Part shown: piece by piece, positions 58,789 to 64,000 of the stretch | Layout of the letters: every line of letters begins with the position of its first letter | Position numbering within the stretch: the stretch's first letter is position 1 | Assembly (NCBI RefSeq): GCF_002234675.1 | Contig: NC_019867.2 | Coordinates: 18,074,184-18,138,183 of the forward strand | Source of the DNA: Oryzias latipes | Lineage: Eukaryota > Chordata > Actinopteri > Beloniformes > Adrianichthyidae | Length of the DNA stretch: 64,000 nt | Reading direction: 5' to 3' | The notes under the pieces: generated by a model | The model's input: the letters and a program-made list of their open reading frames with translations, nothing else | Databases searched by the model: none | What the model was told of the DNA's origin: nothing | Program-made: the position numbers and the translations under genes

Positions 58789-61339
58789 CCAAGCAGCTGA
58801 CCGAAGAAGTGCAACAGCTGTTCCTCTGCATAGCTGATAGGGCAAGGAGTCAAGATGGATTTCCCCTAAAAGCAGCACAAAATGTATTTTAATGAGCTGG
58901 TTATATTGGTAAGTTTTATCAAGAAGCTGTTATCAGTCAGCTACAAGTGACAACTTTTATTTTTTTAAAAATGCTTTGACATTACAAAGAGAAGAAAAAA
59001 TGTGCTAAGAGGTAAGAAAAAAAAAGTCCTTGCAGCAGCAGGCCACAAAGAAGACAATACGTCTCAGTAACAAAAACCACATGGTTCCAAGGAGAACATC
59101 GTGTTTCACCTTGTTCCGGTTGGCTGAAGCACTGGGACAGGGGAGCAGCAGGGAAAGCGCAGAGCTCTGCAACTCCTTACACACCTGCCACAGGAAGTGC
59201 CTGAAAGAGCCACCTGTGCACACACATCAGCAACAGATTTAGAAGAAAAAAACGTGATTCCACGAACGGTCTAGGATACAGACATAAGGACTTCTAACTT
59301 GTGCCATGAACTTCTCTCTCCTGTGAAGCGAATATTGAAGGCGTAAGGTTGGGTCTCCTCCGCTGGGCCAGCTTTACACCAAAGCTGGGGATGACGGCAC
59401 GCAAGATAACTGACGTGCTGCCTGGCAGAAATAGGTGTTTTCTGATGATCTGATCTCACCTGCGGGTTCAAAACCACAATACATCACAAAAGCGTTAACT
59501 TAAGTCTGTTTCAATGGACGTTCAAGTAAAAAACGAACAAACATGAAGACGTGAGAGGAACACATACCACCAACAATCTCAAGAGGGTCCAGAGTAATTT
59601 CTGGAGCTGCATGGTCAGCTGTTCGCTGCACCGTAGCATTCAATACTCTGTTCATCACAGTGACTTTAGTGTCGTAGAAGATCAAACCTGGTTTCAGGGA
59701 ACAGGGCAGATGTGAATTTCATAAAGTCCAGGAATGGAGTGAAATCCTTTTCACACATGCAGATATTTTTCTCACCTTTAGCCTCACACAGCAGAGCGGC
59801 CAATGCTGTTCTGATATGTGTGTCTGTCTTAGCTCCAACTAGAGGGAGAAAGAAACTCTCCAGGGTGTTGTTGAGCGACTGCCAGGCAAAGCAAAGCGCA
59901 GGCGCAAGCTCTCCACAGGCACGTCTGCAACAAACAAATGCAAACAAAACACCAAAACTTAAAAAGGACTGAACCAATAAGAACCTGAACCAGTTTCTCC
60001 AGTTTCTACACTCTACAAAACAAAAGACACATTCAGAATGGATTCCTGCAAATCCAACTCTGTCGTAAAAAGAAAGAGCTGGATTCAGTCATTTCCTTTT
60101 TTCTGGTGTACAATCTTTTTTTTTTTTTTTGTAATGATGGCTGGCACTTACTGAGCAGACAGGCCACACGGGGATCAGCAGCATCACTGGGGTCCAGGTA
60201 CACTTCATGGGGGTGCAGTCTGGCTGGCGTGATAGCCAGGTGTCGGCACAGTCTGTTGATGTACTGCACCAACGCCACATCCATCACCAAGCTCCACTTT
60301 CGAGAGGCCTTCTGGGCGTGACGAGTATCAATACAAGTGCATCTGAAAATAGAGAGGGATACTTCTAAAGACAGAGCGGAAGTCAAACCAAAAAGGAAAA
60401 ATTGAGGATATGCATTATTAAAGACTATAAAAAGCATTTGAGAAGATAAAAAAAGACACAAGTGTGTATAAATGAGTGGTGTAATTCTGGTTTAGCAGTA
60501 AAACAACATTTTCTTTTAATTAAACAGAGTCTAAATACTCCATCATCACCTAGAGTCACACAAGTGCCTTCCCACAAGTGCTTTGCGTCTACCTTTGGGT
60601 TCTTTGATGAGATGGCTAACACCGAGCTTATGGCACACACGACGAAACGCTTGGTTTCCAGGATTGCACCACTGATCAATGTAATCACTGGAGCAGGTCC
60701 AGATCAAGTTGTTCAGTGCATCATAACAGGCTCCTTTAAACATGAATTTAGAAAAAAAAAAGCATGATTTAACTGTAATAGCATATTTTTTGAAATGGAT
60801 TCTTGTTATTAAAGACAAATCTGAGCGCACCAAGTCCTGCCACCTGGGCTCCTCTGCCCAGAGAACTGCCAGGAGCATCGATGAGGTCTGCACGGCTGCT
60901 GAACTGACCGTCGGCCAGGTGAAAGACCAGGCTGGAAGCCAAAACTCAAGAAAAGACAACAGTTAATCACAAAGGAAACCAGTTTACAAAGCTGTTAGGT
61001 CATTTTAGCTTCCTTTAACCAAAACACGTAAAAGCAGTTTCAGATTTCTGTTTTACTTTCTTTTATCAGAGCAAGGAGCAGGCATCTCTGAGTGAGCCTT
61101 ACTTTTCAGTGAGGACAGGCTGCTGGTACCTCCAAACAGGGAGCGGGTGGCAGAACTCCCAGAGACACCCGGAGGTGGGACCAGCATTACTAGATAAGTT
61201 CCACACACATACATTGGGGTTTTCCTCAGAGTCTTCAGAGGAAGTCCACAGCTAGTGTTGACAGCTATTAGAACACAAAAAAGAAAAGAAAATTTCACAA
61301 AAAAATATAGTAAAAGTAATTGAAAAAAAAGGTTTTGTC

Positions 61340-61890
61340 ATGTTCATGTGGCGCTGATTTTGTTGTTCGAGGACAGCTGGAGCCCCAACAACAGCTGAAG
61401 CAGGTTTCGCCATGCTAAACGTTTGCTGGTTGCACCAACACGCATCTTTTGGAGAAACACAGCCATGGATCCGTCCTTTTATTACTGTACTATCTTGGAT
61501 GTAAATATGTGGGAATTACATCAGCCTTTATTTTGTCTGGACATCACTGGAAACACAAATTCATTTAATGGTTTCGTTTCTCAGGTCTGCGTAGCAGCAC
61601 CTCCGCCTTTGGCGGTCCGGGGGAAAGTTTCGACGAACCGCGGTGCGTCCGAAGCAGGACCGCAGAAGGCCGAAATACTGCTACGTTGTCCCGAGAAGCT
61701 GTGTACAATCATCAGGGGAGCACAAACGTCACAAAGCCCTCTCCCCTGCCGCTGACACAAAGCTCCACTGCTCCTGGTGTGTCTGTGCCTCTTAGCAGCC
61801 GGACACACGGAGAAAGCACTGACGTCATCGCCCCGCCTCCCCTCTGGAAATGCTTAGTGGAATTGAATTATGAGACACTTTTCGCAAGGG
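61340..61890. promoter_or_regulatory. CpG-rich CRE segment (unit 3)
   Basis: Third copy of the 30950-31500 segment, TGACGTCA at 61820-61827. Confidence 0.32.
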
Positions 61891-62848
61891 TGGATGTGAC
61901 AACGCAAATGTAATCCCCTCTTTGCATTTTCATTTTAATTATGAAACAGAATAAGCGGTTTTTAAGTATCAAATGAAAAAGCATTTTGAAGTATTGCTTT
62001 TTCATTTTAGTTTTGAGTCATTTGATGCAGTGACATTTTGAAAATTAAAAGGCATTTCTGTTAATTCATTCTAATTGTCAAATTAGACCTTTATAAACGA
62101 ATTTTGAATGAAGTTTACCAAATAAATCATTTGGCTTCAGAGACAACTGTGACTTGAACAAATCCAATGAAAAAATTTGAAATTCTTGCTTTTTGCAAAC
62201 AAAACAAAACAAAAAGTTTAAAAAAAAACTGGAATGTTCATTTGAACATTTATCACAAGGGCGGGGGGGGGGGTGACAGCGAAAAGGAAAGAATGTCAGT
62301 GTAAAACAAAAAACCCATTCATGTTTAGGTTTTCTAGACAACACCACCATGAGAGATCACAGGGCGTAAAGTCCATTGTTTTTTAATGAGCTGCCACTGT
62401 TAGCAGGACAGAGCCTTACAACAAAGAGCACTCTAACCCCTAACCCTCAAATGAGGCAGAACAAAAGGCAGAGACAGTTCTGGTTCGGAAAAGTCAAGGT
62501 CAGATGTCACTAGTAAATACAAACGTTCAGGCACCAATATAATCAAATGTATGCTAGTCCTCTGTATTAAAGGGGAAAAAACTTTAGAGTTTGTGAGAAA
62601 AATAGCAATATTTCAATCAGTCTGTTAGTTCAGATGAAAACGAAAACTCTGTGCACAGAGCCAGAACGTCTGCTTCAAGCCACAAGTGGAAAAAGTAAAA
62701 CCACAGTGAAAAGAGACCTAACTTACGACAGAGTTTTAGGGCCACCAAAAAAAAAAAAAGTAAAACGACGTTTTATCTCATAAATCTACGAGATAAAATC
62801 TCGTAAATTTCTCGTAAATGAGATCAACAAGGTTCTTCAGTATTTTAA

Positions 62849-63270
62849 ATACACGCTCTGATGAAAACTGAATTTTTGGCATTCTTGTTGCCTTTTTCTA
62901 ATGATAGAAAAACAAACATAAAGATTAAGCTAAAAATGTTTCTGAGTATCTTTTATTTAAATTGTTGTGAATCAGACGGAAAAAAAGGCTGGTTGAAAAA
63001 AGAGCTGATCCATGACGTAAAAGGTACGCTTGGCAGGCCACAAGCTCTCTGCTCCGCAACATGGGAGGGAAAGGGGGGCGGGGTTGCTCCACCCCAACTC
63101 TCATGCCCACAATTCAGATGAAATTTCTGATGAACTCTTGCCGCTCTGCAGAAACTATGTCCTAGAAAACGTCACAGGTTTTTGGATTTTGGTAAAAACC
63201 GCACAATCATGATTAAAAGACCACTGGGAAACTTTTACAATAGATTAAAAAAATGATCGGCGTAGGTCTT
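62849..63270. mobile_element. TTAA-type MITE (AGACCCACTC family), unit 3
   Basis: Same insertion as in units 1 and 2, with added single-base indels. Confidence 0.72.
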
Positions 63271-64000
63271 TTAAGAAGGATGAATTTGTTCTGTTAAAAA
63301 AGAAGAAATACATACTAGAGAAAAAAAACTAAGAAACTTTGAATAGAATGTCAACCTGGCACATGCAAGAGCCACTAGAGCAGCAGCAGCATTTTCCCTC
63401 TGCCTCTGTGTGTGGAGAGCCTGTGAACGTCCCTGCCCGTGAGGCTGGCCTGACTCCTGAGCGCCATCTTCCAGCCAGGAGCACAGGAGTCCTCCAGCCC
63501 ATTGAGACAGTCGGAGGGTTCTTTGCTGAGGCTGAGAGGCTGGCAATCCCGCAGGCAGGACAGGAGGACTTCAGCCGTGACCCCGCAGAGCGCCGGGTCG
63601 CTGCGAGTTTGGGACTGAAGAAGGGGGAAGACTAACAGCAGGCCAACGCGGGAAGTGAAGGGAGCCTGTTCGGGTTGCTGGAGCAGACCTTGTCTTTTGA
63701 GCAAGGCTAAGTCTCCTCGTCAGCCCTTCCGGTTCCCTCCCGTTTCTGCTGCTCCTCCAAAGCCAGCTGCCCATTGCGCCCCCCACAGGCCACACAGAGC
63801 ATGAGGCGGTACTCCCAGCAGACGGGCATATGCGTTGCTCTGATTCCCGCAGACTGCACGAAGGCGCTCTGCAAGTTCTACTGGTTCTTGGTTTCAAATG
63901 TCAGAATCTATGGAACAAAACAAAAACAAAGAGAGAAATAAAGTCAAGTATATGTTTATAATAACCTCTGTAAGGTCTGTGATAACAATAATTTAAAAAT

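Larger units (their letters stand above)
58789..63907 (-). pseudogene. hectd4: hectd4 3' part, unit 3 copy (partial, many indels)
   Basis: Ten exons are visible: 58789-58865 (cut by gap), 59110-59213, 59299-59459, 59568-59687, 59776-59924, 60152-60342, 60593-60733, 60831-60944, 61103-61264 and 63356-63907. It carries the unit 1 variants, including the missing GT pair in the 59776-59924 exon, and extra single-base insertions and deletions in exons (about five insertions in 59299-59459 alone; several in 63356-63907). As written it cannot encode HECTD4. Whether these are real or sequencing errors cannot be told from the window. The frame beyond 64000, where the rest of the gene might lie, is not visible. 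Confidence 0.75.
55391..64000. repeat. Array unit 3, gapped and partial
   Basis: Left part (55391-57788) matches 34022-36408 including the LTR insertion. Right part (58789-64000) matches 28412-33640 of unit 1. sds and most intervening sequence fall in the N gap or are absent. Many single-base indels suggest low-quality assembly sequence. Confidence 0.8.

Noticed and set aside
57712-58878. Long open frames running through the N region on both strands
   Set aside because: They are made of unknown bases; nothing can be inferred from them.

Overview
The window reads as nuclear DNA of a ray-finned (teleost) fish. Genes are split into short exons with GT-AG introns, spacing is AT-rich, and the mobile elements are typical of fish: an RTE-like LINE, Tc1-like transposons, hAT-like and TTAA-flanked MITEs, and a chromodomain-bearing Ty3/gypsy (Sushi-type) element. 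Three host genes are recognisable: ttc28 (5' end only), sds (serine/threonine dehydratase) and the 3' part of hectd4, a giant HECT E3 ubiquitin ligase. sds and hectd4 lie in the same broad region in other vertebrates.

Layout. 1-2629 is a 5'-cut RTE-like LINE that abuts a DNA transposon with ~160-bp inverted ends (2630-3459). 4937-5975 is an internally deleted Tc1-like element. 6022-6611 is a hAT-like MITE with a TTAA-type MITE nested inside it. 10794-14607 (minus) holds one clear ttc28 TPR exon and a likely short first exon. 15.3-17.5 kb holds MITE, tRNA-like and LINE-derived repeats.

From 17500 onward the window is a head-to-tail array of a ~16.1-kb unit. Each unit runs: 3' half of a Tc1-like element, sds (plus strand), then the last ~14 exons of hectd4 (minus strand, tail-to-tail with sds), then a ~100-bp minisatellite. 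Unit 1 is 17500-34021, unit 2 is 34022-55390, and unit 3 starts at 55391, is cut by a 1000-N gap (57789-58788) and runs out of the window. Unit 2 carries an LTR retrotransposon (35241-40524) whose empty site is visible in unit 1. Unit 1 carries a hAT MITE (22131-22514) whose empty site is visible in unit 2.

Function. Both complete sds copies look intact (323 codons each, PLP lysine and glycine loop kept). hectd4 in unit 2 has open exons through the catalytic cysteine, whereas unit 1 has a 2-bp deletion that breaks the HECT region. None of the units contains the 5' exons of hectd4, so at least some copies are promoterless fragments. Unit 3 shares unit 1's diagnostic bases but is peppered with single-base indels and almost no substitutions, so it may be unpolished or duplicated assembly sequence rather than a real third copy.
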